Positions 43,078 through 51,008 of a DNA stretch of 64,000 nucleotides are shown here, piece after piece (position 1 is the stretch's first letter; each line of letters opens with the position of its first letter). Source of the DNA: Methanothrix soehngenii GP6 (GTDB lineage Archaea; Halobacteriota; Methanosarcinia; Methanotrichales; Methanotrichaceae); contig NC_015416.1 in assembly GCF_000204415.1 (NCBI RefSeq), positions 2,294,001 through 2,358,000 of the forward strand. Direction: 5' to 3'. A program made the translations under genes and the position numbers. The notes below the pieces were generated by a model. The model searched no databases. It was not told the origin of the DNA and saw only the letters and a list, made by a program, of their open reading frames with translations.

Positions 43078-44328
43078 ATGAATCAAAATAACGGAGAGAG
43101 GAATGGAGCCCTGGCTATAATCGGCTGCTGCATCGCTATTTTCTGGCCGGGCGCCCTCACCTTCGGCTTTCCCGGAGTGATGGCCTCCCTATGGCAGGAG
43201 ATGTTTCATGTTGGCAGCGGGGCCACTGGGTCTACCATCTTCTTCATGCTCTCTGCCGTGGGCATCTTCATGTTTCTGGCGGGCCGCTGGCAGGAGAGAT
43301 ATGGCATCAGGAGGATGATAATTCTGGGAATCCTCCTCACCTCCATCGGCTGCATCCTCGCCGCTTTTGCAAATTCGATTACCATGGTCTATGCCTGGGC
43401 TTTTCTCAACGGTGCAGCCTCATGCTTTGTCTACATCCCCGCCCTCACTCTGGTGCAGCAGTGGTACCCTCAGAGGAAGGGGCTGGTCTCGGGAACGGTG
43501 AGCATGGTATTTGGTCTGGCCGCTGCCATCATGTCACCAGTATTCGGCCTGATGCTGAATGCATTCGGCTACAGGAACATGAGCCTGGTCCTGGCAGTCC
43601 TTACTCTGACTGCAGGCCTGCTGGGCGCATATTTCGCCCGGGAGCGGGATGATGAGACGATAAAAAGGCAAAACGAAATGAGGGACGCCTTGAAGCGGCA
43701 AATCAGAGAGGGGAATGAGATAGATAAGGATGAGCAGAGGCGACCACTCACAGTATCTGAGACCCTCCACACTCGAAGCTTCTGGTTTCTCTGGACAACC
43801 TGGATCCTGGCCGGAGCGGCGGGAGTCTCCATGACCGTCCTCTCCACCGGCTATGGATTATCTTTAGGCCTTCCTCTGGAGGGTGCGGTTCTCATTCTCA
43901 CCGCCTTCAACCTCACCAATGGCACCGGGAGGCTGGCAAGCGGATACTTCTCCGACCGGTTGGGAAGAAGGAGGGTCATGAGCCTGGCCTTCCTTGCTGC
44001 TGGTCTTGCATATTTTCTCTTTCCCCTGGCAGGAGATCTGCCTACATCGGCAATCCTGGCAGCAGTGGTGGGACTCTCTTTTGGCACCTTATTCTCCGTC
44101 TCTGCTCCATTGGTGGCGGACTGCTTCGGCCTGGACCATTTCGGTGCCATATTCGGACTAACCTTTGCAGCCTACGGATTTCTCGCCGGACCACTGGGGC
44201 CCACCCTTTCAGGATATCTGTTGGATCTGAATGGCGGCAATTTCATCCCCATCTTTCTCTATCTGGGAGCATTCAGCCTGCTGGCCGCTCTCTCCATCCG
44301 GCAGGTAGTGTCGCCAGAGCGGCGTTGA
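43078..44328 (+). CDS. MFS transporter, OFA (oxalate/formate antiporter-like) family
   Basis: 416 aa, twelve predicted membrane helices. MFS loops include WQERYGIRRMIILG (loop 2-3) and FSDRLGRRRVMSLAFLAAGL (loop 8-9), with GAASCFVYIPALTLVQQWYP and RKGLVSGTVSMVFGLAAA typical of OFA members. The substrate is probably a small carboxylate such as oxalate, formate or a relative. The ATG lies 35 nt after the FNT channel gene, so the two transporters are likely cotranscribed. Confidence 0.88.
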   Translation: MNQNNGERNGALAIIGCCIAIFWPGALTFGFPGVMASLWQEMFHVGSGATGSTIFFMLSAVGIFMFLAGRWQERYGIRRMIILGILLTSIGCILAAFANSITMVYAWAFLNGAASCFVYIPALTLVQQWYPQRKGLVSGTVSMVFGLAAAIMSPVFGLMLNAFGYRNMSLVLAVLTLTAGLLGAYFARERDDETIKRQNEMRDALKRQIREGNEIDKDEQRRPLTVSETLHTRSFWFLWTTWILAGAAGVSMTVLSTGYGLSLGLPLEGAVLILTAFNLTNGTGRLASGYFSDRLGRRRVMSLAFLAAGLAYFLFPLAGDLPTSAILAAVVGLSFGTLFSVSAPLVADCFGLDHFGAIFGLTFAAYGFLAGPLGPTLSGYLLDLNGGNFIPIFLYLGAFSLLAALSIRQVVSPERR

Positions 44329-44387
44329 AAGGCATCAAAAAAAGGTCAGGATGATCAAGTCATGAAGAGATGACCAAAGGTCAGCCC

Positions 44388-45026
44388 TCATGCGCACCCG
44401 CCGATCAGCTCCACTGCTTCCCTCAGGTCGCCTATGACCTCGGGGCCCTGGCGCTCGCCCCTGCGGTCCAGGAAGAGGGCATCAAGGCCGGCATCCAAAG
44501 CGGACTCATAGTCATAGCTGTAGTGGTCGCCGATATGCAGAACCTCAAAGGGCCTGGCATCCAAATGAGCGCAGATGGCTCCATAGAGGAGAGGCGATTT
44601 CTTCACCTCCCTGAAATCGCTGGTTGCAGAGAAGACCTCCCGGAAGTAGCCCTGCAGGCCATCCAGCTCGATGTCGATGAACTCCCGAGCGGCATTGGAT
44701 GTCACCACCAGCTCATAGTTCTCGGAAAGGAGCTCCAGCACCTCCTCTACCTCGGGATATACCTCGATCTCGTCCTCGTAGAGCTCTAAAAGCTCCTCTT
44801 TGCCTATGGAGAGGCCGAACTTGTCTATCCAGAACTTGAGGTCGTACCACTCCAGGTGATCGCTGCCGATTTTCATATACTCGCCAATCACGTATTCTCT
44901 GGCTGCGGGAAGGTCCAATCCCGTACTCTCGGCATAAAGCCTGGGCATGCCTTCCATCCAGACCTTGTCCACAAACCTCGAATTTACCAGGGTGCCATCC
45001 ATGTCCAGGGATATTATGCGAATCAT
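44388..45026 (-). CDS. HAD-superfamily hydrolase
   Basis: 212 aa. Motif I ISLDMDGTLVNSRF (nucleophile Asp), motif II LVVTSNAAREF, motif III Lys near EVKKSPLLYG, and motif IV HIGDHYSYDYESALDAGLDA are all present, so it is a likely phosphatase. The helical cap is inserted after motif I. The substrate is not predictable. It converges with the OFA transporter (60-nt gap). Confidence 0.88.
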   Translation of the reverse strand: MIRIISLDMDGTLVNSRFVDKVWMEGMPRLYAESTGLDLPAAREYVIGEYMKIGSDHLEWYDLKFWIDKFGLSIGKEELLELYEDEIEVYPEVEEVLELLSENYELVVTSNAAREFIDIELDGLQGYFREVFSATSDFREVKKSPLLYGAICAHLDARPFEVLHIGDHYSYDYESALDAGLDALFLDRRGERQGPEVIGDLREAVELIGGCA

Positions 45027-45152
45027 CTTGAACTCCTGTTGAAGAGGAAATAGTTGCCTATTAGGTTTATTATTCTTTTGGATGGGATCATGAGATCGCC
45101 TTGCGGGGTGGCAAGACGAACATAGCGCTCAGTCACATCTGCATTGGCCGGC

Positions 45153-45920
45153 TCAAAACGAAGAGCTGGATGTGGCCTGGCTCATGGAACCCCCACCATC
45201 CATCATGCTGATGGCTGTCTTGGAGCTTATCCTCTTGTCGCTACCTGCTGATCCAGAAAGCTGCACAGGTGCAGGCGTTGCATCGAACCTATCCGATGAC
45301 TCATGCGATACAGGCTTGAATATATTGGTGGTGGCGGTGAATGCAAGCTCCCCAGACCGGCTGCTACCGTTGGTCATATAAGTAGTATAGCTCCCTATTC
45401 CCAGGGTGGATAAGGATAGATTGAGTTGATACATGTCTAAAGATCCTGAGGGAACCACAACCAGACTCATTTCATCCCCTGATATTGATCCGCTGGCGGT
45501 AGCGTTCTGTCTCCCATCTCCTCTGATTATCGCTCCCTGGCCTAAGATCGCATCATCTTTCTGGAAGAGATAAAGCTCCATCTGCTCTAAAGATGCGCCG
45601 TATAGATTGAGGAGCCAGTTGCCGGTTACATTAATATGAGCTGGGTTGAATGCCTCTGCCTCCGATTTAGGCCTGACGGAAATAGAAGTCTCGCTGATAT
45701 CGGGTTGGTCAAGCGAATCTGAATCTGCTATCACTCCCGCTTTCACTGCATTTAATAATAGCTCCTGGGGCAGGGGCATAGACATCGATTCTCCGAGCTG
45801 GCCTGGGTCGAGGGGATCGGCAGCGTCGGCATTTGCCTGGATCAGGAAGGCGGCAATCGTTATGCATGAGATCAATCTATGGCATATTATACTCACATCA
45901 TTGGATTTCGTACTAACCAC
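45153..45920 (-). CDS. Exported protein of unknown function
   Basis: 255 aa. The N-terminal signal peptide is CHRLISCITIAAFLIQANAD. The mature part is Ser/Ala-rich with a central beta-rich domain (NVTGNWLLNLYGASLEQMEL; AIIRGDGRQNATASGSISGD; LSLSTLGIGSYTTYMTNGSS) that recalls the 'NVTGNWxL' style surface proteins of this lineage, and a low-complexity C-terminus. The start is GTG 45920; a TATA-like TCATATAATATA lies near 45980 on the minus strand. Confidence 0.65.
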   Translation of the reverse strand: MVSTKSNDVSIICHRLISCITIAAFLIQANADAADPLDPGQLGESMSMPLPQELLLNAVKAGVIADSDSLDQPDISETSISVRPKSEAEAFNPAHINVTGNWLLNLYGASLEQMELYLFQKDDAILGQGAIIRGDGRQNATASGSISGDEMSLVVVPSGSLDMYQLNLSLSTLGIGSYTTYMTNGSSRSGELAFTATTNIFKPVSHESSDRFDATPAPVQLSGSAGSDKRISSKTAISMMDGGGSMSQATSSSSF

Positions 45921-46138
45921 ACTCCAAGGCCCTTATCACACAGACTCTCTGAAAGCCAATTGAGCAGTCTATTATGATTATATTATATGACGATTTCGGT
46001 CTCGTCAATGGTCGAATTGGCCGGATATCCAGGAAATTAATAGGCAAAAGCGCCTTTTGTCCACCATACTATCATATGCAGAAAATGAGCTTGAGGCATT
46101 TTCAGCCAGCATCCCAGGCAGACAATTAAAGGTCAAAA

Positions 46139-46149
46139 GCTATAAAGTG
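46139..46149 (+). promoter_or_regulatory. TATA box for the small ORF/trmY transcript
   Basis: GCTATAAAGTG lies about 35 nt before the ATG at 46180, predicting a very short leader. The rest of the region 45921-46138 is A/T-rich and shows no gene. Confidence 0.55.
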
Positions 46150-46179
46150 GCCCATGCCACTTAGTCCCAGTGAAAAAGG

Positions 46180-46347
46180 ATGTCACGGAAAAATATAATG
46201 GCGAAAATTTTGATGCATTCCATGCTTATAATCCAGGCCACTCAGGGCACAGGTATTGCCGACCTGGTCAGACTGGGCTACGAGGATGGCAGGGCGGAGG
46301 ATGCAGTGTGGATGTATAACCTATTGCGAATCAATGGAGATAGATAA
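46180..46347 (+). CDS. 55-aa protein cotranscribed with trmY
   Basis: ATG 46180 to TAA 46347, starting MSRKNIMAKILMHSMLIIQA and containing GIADLVRLGYEDGRAEDAVW, ending NLLRINGDR. The stop codon is directly followed by the trmY ATG, and a TATA box is correctly spaced upstream, so a real small gene is likely. The sequence is helical with no recognised motif. Confidence 0.55.
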   Translation: MSRKNIMAKILMHSMLIIQATQGTGIADLVRLGYEDGRAEDAVWMYNLLRINGDR

Positions 46348-46962
46348 ATGCGCATATTCGTCGTCGTCGGCCACAAGGCTACCACCCAGCCCAGCTTCTC
46401 TTTAGAGGATATCCCCGGCACCTCCGGCCGCCTGGACATCCTCTGCCGCTCCGTTACCGCCGCTTTTGTCCTCTCTCACGGCATCAGAAAGGATGTTCTG
46501 GTGTACCTGGTACTGCTCGGCGGAGAGACCCCCAAGACCATCCGGCTGGTGGGCGAGACCCTCCGCCACCTCAATCCCGATGAGAGAACAACTGCTGCTC
46601 TCCTCAAAAAGGCCCTGGCAGTAGAGGCCACGCCAGAATGGGCCATGTCCACCTCGGGCATATTCGTCCGCACCGGTGGCCTGGAGAAGCTGCTGGAGGA
46701 TTTGAAGCAGAGATCGGTCCGGCTGGTGTACCTGAGGGAGGATGGACGGGATTTCCGCTGCCTGAAGGATGAGCCCCTGGAGAGGGAGATGGCATTCGTC
46801 CTGGGAGACCACACAGGAATGACTGCGGAGGAGGAGTCGCTCCTCGCCTCAGCCGGGGCAGAGGTTGTTGCCCTCGGGCCGACCAGCCTGCACGCCGATC
46901 ATTGCATAGTGGTCACGAACTGGCTGCTGGATACCAATGCCTTTATGTCAGATTGCGGATAA
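46348..46962 (+). CDS. trmY: tRNA (pseudouridine54-N1)-methyltransferase
   Basis: 204 aa SPOUT methyltransferase that makes m1-pseudouridine at position 54 of archaeal tRNA. It begins [20 protein letters not shown], with the SAM-binding knot region [20 protein letters not shown] and [20 protein letters not shown] at the C-terminus. It acts after Pus10, which makes the pseudouridine and is encoded about 0.7 kb downstream. Confidence 0.94.
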   Translation: MRIFVVVGHKATTQPSFSLEDIPGTSGRLDILCRSVTAAFVLSHGIRKDVLVYLVLLGGETPKTIRLVGETLRHLNPDERTTAALLKKALAVEATPEWAMSTSGIFVRTGGLEKLLEDLKQRSVRLVYLREDGRDFRCLKDEPLEREMAFVLGDHTGMTAEEESLLASAGAEVVALGPTSLHADHCIVVTNWLLDTNAFMSDCG

Positions 46963-47000
46963 TACAGGCTAACGAATCAACTATCATCTGGAGATGCTGT

Positions 47001-47246
47001 ATGGCGAATTCAAAGAGCGCAATATTTGCGGTTATATTGAACCTCCTCATTGCAGGACTGGGCCACATTTATCTGGGCTACCCCAGGAGAGGAATAATTC
47101 TCTTCCTGTTGAGCTTCCTGATAGGCGCCATGAGCGCTGGATTGGGATGGATCGTGGCCGTCATCTTCTGCTCATACGATGCCTGGCAGCTGGCCAAGGG
47201 CAGACCCGCTCCATTCGACTTCCTGAGTGAATATATTGGCGAATGA
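47001..47246 (+). CDS. Small two-helix membrane protein (TM2-like)
   Basis: 81 aa from ATG 47001, preceded by GGAG at 7 nt. It begins MANSKSAIFAVILNLLIAGL, continues GHIYLGYPRRGIILFLLSFL and GWIVAVIFCSYDAWQLAKGR. The Gly-rich first helix followed by a short basic turn and a second helix is typical of TM2-domain and similar small membrane proteins. Longer frames beginning upstream overlap trmY and are not needed. Confidence 0.75.
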   Translation: MANSKSAIFAVILNLLIAGLGHIYLGYPRRGIILFLLSFLIGAMSAGLGWIVAVIFCSYDAWQLAKGRPAPFDFLSEYIGE

Positions 47247-47348
47247 CCATTCTATTGGCAAATGACGATCTGTACTGAATAATCCGGTATCAAGCCAGAT
47301 ACAGGGAAGTCCCAGTGATCCTGGCGAGGTGCCGGGAAATCTCTATTT

Positions 47349-47508
47349 GGCTCCTCGCTATTTGGAATGGGTGAACTTGAAATCGGGAATTCTCTGTATC
47401 TTTTCGCCTCTGTGGTGAACCGCGATGCACTGACCCAACCATAGAGACACAGAGGAACAGAGGCCATATTCTCTGCCGGACCTCACCCACATGATTCAGC
47501 GAAGAGCC
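47349..47508. mobile_element. MITE-like element, copy B (160 bp)
   Basis: It begins GGCTCCTCGCT, ends AGCGAAGAGCC, and has 26-bp imperfect terminal inverted repeats matching at about 18 positions. It is flanked by CTCTATTT on the left and CTTTATTT on the right, an 8-bp duplication with one mismatch. The interior shares long blocks with copy A, for example ATTCTCTGTATCTTTT and GCGATGCACTGACCCAACCA in B against closely similar sequence in A. It lies in the gap before pus10. Confidence 0.8.
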
Positions 47509-47687
47509 CTTTATTTTTTCATCAGAAGATAGACCGTCAGGATTCTCTGTGCGCCCGATTCCCATGAATTTGCTTGCACCACGCAGAAATTCGGGAAAAA
47601 GGCCGGGAGAAAAGACCATTCCTGGATTGGCATGTGGCAAGATCTAATAAACCAGTAGCTCGATCTCTCCGGAAAAGAAGAGTCATT

Positions 47688-49043
47688 ATGAGTGAAGAGA
47701 TCATGGAAAATCCCAAAGATGATATCCTGGAGACGGCCAAGAGGATCGTCCGCCTGGGTCCCATCTGCGACAGCTGCCTGGGAAGGCAGTTTGCCATGCT
47801 GGCCACCGGCCTTACCAATGCTGAGCGGGGTCGATCTATAAAGACCGTCCTGGCCATGCAGGCCTCCGCAGAGGGTGACATATCTTTGCTGGAAGATCTG
47901 GCGCCTTCTTTCCAGTCAGCCCGGCTCAAGCTGGGCCGCAAGAGCGAAAAGGACGTTCGCTGCACCGTCTGCCTGGGAGAGATATCGCCAGAAATGCTCG
48001 ACAAGTGGGCGGAGAGGGCAGCCGCCGCCCTTGCCGGCTGGGAGTATTCCACCCTGTTGGTGGGCACAAAAGTGTCCGGCCTTCTTGCAGAGAACGAGGA
48101 GCTACTCCTCGCGGACGGCGGCTCTCGCCATGCCGAGCCTTTCAAGTCCGAGCTGAACCGGGAGGTCGGCAAACGCCTCTCCGCGATCACTGGAAAGGAG
48201 TTCGACCTGAAAGATCCGGATATGGTGGTGCACCTGAACCTGGAGACGGGCGAGGCAGAGCTGCAGGTGGCATCTTTATTCCTCCGCGGCCGCTACAGAA
48301 AGCTCGTCAGGGGCATTCCCCAGACCCGCTGGCCCTGTCGCGAGTGCCGTGGCCGGGGCTGCCCACGATGCAACGGCACGGGCCGCATGTACCAGGAGTC
48401 AGTAGACGAGCTCATCCGACCAGCGGTGATCCGGGCGGCTGAGGCTGACGATACCGTCTTTCACGGAGCCGGTCGAGAGGATATCGACGCCCGCATGCTT
48501 GGCAGCGGCAGGCCGTTCATAGTAGAGGCCGTCCGGCCGCGGATAAGGACCATCGACCTGGCGGGGCTGCAAGAAAATATCAATCGTCATGCAGAGGGCA
48601 AGGTGGAGGTTATTGAGCTTATTGTGGCGGATTCCGCCATGGTGGAACGGCTCAAAGAGGCCACTTTTCTGAAGACCTACTCCGCTCTGGTCAGATTGGG
48701 AGCAGAGGTCGCAGAAGAAAAGCTTAAATCTGGCTTGAAGAGAGTAGTTGGACAGGTCGATCAGCGTACGCCAACTCGGGTGTCTCACCGAAGGGCAGAT
48801 AAGCTCAGGGTGAGGAAGGTTTATAGCGCAGATCTTATTGAGGTAGTAGGCAATCTGGCTCGAATAAATATAAAGGGCGACAGCGGTCTTTACATCAAGG
48901 AGCTGATCTCCGGAGATGGAGGCAGAACCCAGCCGAACCTCGCGGAGATCCTCAGAGTGGACGCGGTCGTTGAAGAGCTAGATGTAATAGATGTAGGTGG
49001 AGAATCAGATGGCACATCATCACGGAATGCGGAAGAAGTCTAG
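47688..49043 (+). CDS. pus10: tRNA pseudouridine synthase Pus10
   Basis: About 451 aa. It makes pseudouridine 54 and 55 in archaeal tRNA. The N-terminal THUMP-containing region has two CxxC pairs (GPICDSCLGRQF; RCTVCLGEI) for zinc. The catalytic domain contains HGAGREDIDARMLGSGRPFI, where the Asp is catalytic, and a zinc-like insertion WPCRECRGRGCPRCNG. ATG 47688 follows a TATA-poor leader; longer frames upstream are not conserved. The 3' end overlaps the eL21 start by 35 nt. Confidence 0.94.
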   Translation: MSEEIMENPKDDILETAKRIVRLGPICDSCLGRQFAMLATGLTNAERGRSIKTVLAMQASAEGDISLLEDLAPSFQSARLKLGRKSEKDVRCTVCLGEISPEMLDKWAERAAAALAGWEYSTLLVGTKVSGLLAENEELLLADGGSRHAEPFKSELNREVGKRLSAITGKEFDLKDPDMVVHLNLETGEAELQVASLFLRGRYRKLVRGIPQTRWPCRECRGRGCPRCNGTGRMYQESVDELIRPAVIRAAEADDTVFHGAGREDIDARMLGSGRPFIVEAVRPRIRTIDLAGLQENINRHAEGKVEVIELIVADSAMVERLKEATFLKTYSALVRLGAEVAEEKLKSGLKRVVGQVDQRTPTRVSHRRADKLRVRKVYSADLIEVVGNLARINIKGDSGLYIKELISGDGGRTQPNLAEILRVDAVVEELDVIDVGGESDGTSSRNAEEV

Positions 49044-49299
49044 AGACAAGCTGAGCAAGACTGTCAGGAGCAGTGGAATATCTCCCGTTGTCAGAGCTAT
49101 TCAAGAGTTCGATACGGGATCAAAGGTTCACGTGCTCATCGATCCCAGCATACATAAGGGCATGCCTCACCCCAGGTTCCATGGGAAGACTGCCGAGGTA
49201 GTTGGAAAAAGGGGCAGAGCATTCGTCCTGAAGGTCACAGATGGCGATGCAACCAAGACCTTGATCACACTGCCTGAACATCTTAAGGCGCAAAAATAA
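49009..49299 (+). CDS. rpl21e: Large ribosomal subunit protein eL21
   Basis: 96 aa, archaeal/eukaryotic L21e. It begins MAHHHGMRKKSRDKLSKTVR and includes GSKVHVLIDPSIHKGMPHPR and FHGKTAEVVGKRGRAFVLKV. ATG 49009 lies 8 nt after a GGTGG site; an ATG four codons upstream is less likely. The pus10-eL21-rpoF-DUF655-rsmA order is common in Euryarchaeota. Confidence 0.96.
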   Translation: MAHHHGMRKKSRDKLSKTVRSSGISPVVRAIQEFDTGSKVHVLIDPSIHKGMPHPRFHGKTAEVVGKRGRAFVLKVTDGDATKTLITLPEHLKAQK

Positions 49300-49300
49300 G

Positions 49301-49645
49301 ATGATTGTCAAGAGCGTATTAGAAGAGGAATTCCTGACCCTGGCGGAGGTCAAGGAGATGCTCGACCAGATCCGAGAGAAGCGAGCTGATGAAGAGGAGC
49401 TGGGCTATGAGCTTCGCCGGGCGATAAGGCATGCTGAGCTCTTTTCCAAGGGCAGCGCAGAAGAGAATACGGCAATGGTAGCTGAGCTTATGAAAATGGA
49501 GAAGATGACGAGGACCATAGCGGTTAAGATCGCGGATATCAGGCCCGTCACCAAGGATGAGCTGAGGGCGATCTACGCCAAGGAGCGATTCAATCTCAGC
49601 GAGGAAGAGCTCAGCAATATTTTAGAAATTGCATTCAGGGGGTAA
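49301..49645 (+). CDS. rpoF: DNA-directed RNA polymerase subunit Rpo4 (RpoF/Rpb4)
   Basis: 114 aa. Together with Rpo7 it forms the polymerase stalk. It shows the Rpb4 helical pattern: VLEEEFLTLAEVKEMLDQIR and a C-terminal HRDC-like region RPVTKDELRAIYAKERFNLS. The start follows the eL21 stop by 1 nt. Confidence 0.94.
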   Translation: MIVKSVLEEEFLTLAEVKEMLDQIREKRADEEELGYELRRAIRHAELFSKGSAEENTAMVAELMKMEKMTRTIAVKIADIRPVTKDELRAIYAKERFNLSEEELSNILEIAFRG

Positions 49646-49650
49646 GGCGC

Positions 49651-50232
49651 ATGCCTGAGGGGAGACCGCCGAAGAGAGAAGAGATAGCCAGGGTTCTCGA
49701 TTATCTCCCCTATGGCCGCACTCCGGACAGCAGAACCTATCAGAAGCAGCCTTTGGTTCAGGCGGTGGGTGAGACCAATTTCGTGCTCATGGAGATGACT
49801 CCCAAAGAGGGAGTGGTCCCTGTAGCTGGAGCCCGGGTGTATATCGGCAGCGGTAGCCGTGATGTGATCGATCATGTCAACCGCAGGATCGACTACTCAG
49901 AGCTCTCTAACAGCGCCAAGCTGGAGCTGCCTTTTGTCATCCAGACCATAGTGCTTGAGGATGAGCCCAGGTTCATCCGCTACTTCAATGATGCTGGCCC
50001 CATCACCACCCGCATGCACGCCCTGGAGCTGTTGCCGGGCATAGGCAAGAAGCTTATGTGGTCGGTGCTTAACGAACGCAAGAAGGGTCCCTTCAAGAGC
50101 TTTGCCGATCTGGTGGAGAGAGTGAAAGGCCTGCACAATCCAGAGAAGCTCATAGCCAAGCGCATAGAGGACGAGTTGATGGACGACCGGATCAAGTACC
50201 GGGTCTTTACCACAATGCCTCGCATAAGATGA
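49651..50232 (+). CDS. DUF655 RNA-binding protein (OB fold plus helix-hairpin-helix)
   Basis: 193 aa archaeal protein, N-terminal PKREEIARVLDYLPYGRTPD, an OB-like middle (VVPVAGARVYIGSGSRDVID) and C-terminal helix-hairpin-helix motifs (RMHALELLPGIGKKLMWSVL; FKSFADLVERVKGLHNPEKL). It is always found between rpoF and rsmA in many euryarchaea, suggesting a ribosome or RNA role (inference). Its stop overlaps the rsmA ATG. Confidence 0.88.
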   Translation: MPEGRPPKREEIARVLDYLPYGRTPDSRTYQKQPLVQAVGETNFVLMEMTPKEGVVPVAGARVYIGSGSRDVIDHVNRRIDYSELSNSAKLELPFVIQTIVLEDEPRFIRYFNDAGPITTRMHALELLPGIGKKLMWSVLNERKKGPFKSFADLVERVKGLHNPEKLIAKRIEDELMDDRIKYRVFTTMPRIR

Positions 50233-50972
50233 GACTGGGCCAGCATTTTTTGATCGATCGCTCGATTGTGGATTCTATCGTGAGCCATGCCGATCTTGGG
50301 CTGGAGGATTGGGTGCTGGAGATAGGGCCCGGGGAAGGCATCCTAACACGAGAGCTGGCTGCCCGGGCCGGCCGGGTATATGCAGTAGAGATCGATCCCG
50401 ATCTGGCAGCCAGTCTATGCAATACGGCCCCAAATGTGATGGTTATACATGCCGACGCTCTGACCGTTCGATTGCCCCAGTACAATAAGATCGTCTCCAA
50501 CCTTCCCTACAATATCTCCAGCAAGATCACCTACCGCCTGCTCAGCCGGCCCTTTGACCTGGCGGTGCTGATGTTCCAAAAGGAGTTTGCCCAGCGATTG
50601 AAGGCCGAGCCTGCCAGCAAAATTTACGGTCGGCTGGGGATGGTCGCCGGCTTTTTCAGTCATATCGAGATCCTGCAGAACGTCTCCAGAAAGGCCTTCC
50701 GCCCGGTTCCCGATGTAGATTCGGCGATAGTCCGGCTCCGCCCGCGAACAGAGAGGCCTCAGGTGGATCCCAGGGCCTTTATGAGGCTGGCGGATATTCT
50801 CTTCAGAAACAGGCGCAAGAAGGTAAAAAAAGGCCTGGCAGCATACGGGGTAGATAAGATGACTCTGGCCGAGCTGGACCAGTCTCTGATCAATATGCGG
50901 CCCGAAGAGCTGACCCCGGACCAGGTGGCAGGTCTGATATTGGCGATCGAAAAGAAGAGCGATTGGGTCTGA
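50229..50972 (+). CDS. rsmA: 16S rRNA dimethyladenosine transferase
   Basis: 247 aa KsgA/Dim1-family enzyme that dimethylates two adjacent adenosines at the 3' end of 16S rRNA. It begins MRLGQHFLIDRSIVDSIVSH, has the SAM site VLEIGPGEGILTRELAARAG and the catalytic motif IVSNLPYNISSKITYRLL (NLPY). The ATG is inside an ATGA overlap with DUF655. The C-terminal helical domain is complete. Confidence 0.96.
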   Translation: MRLGQHFLIDRSIVDSIVSHADLGLEDWVLEIGPGEGILTRELAARAGRVYAVEIDPDLAASLCNTAPNVMVIHADALTVRLPQYNKIVSNLPYNISSKITYRLLSRPFDLAVLMFQKEFAQRLKAEPASKIYGRLGMVAGFFSHIEILQNVSRKAFRPVPDVDSAIVRLRPRTERPQVDPRAFMRLADILFRNRRKKVKKGLAAYGVDKMTLAELDQSLINMRPEELTPDQVAGLILAIEKKSDWV

Positions 50973-51008
50973 TCGGGCAAAGGGGCCCTGTTGCTTCATC
51001 CCCTCTTA

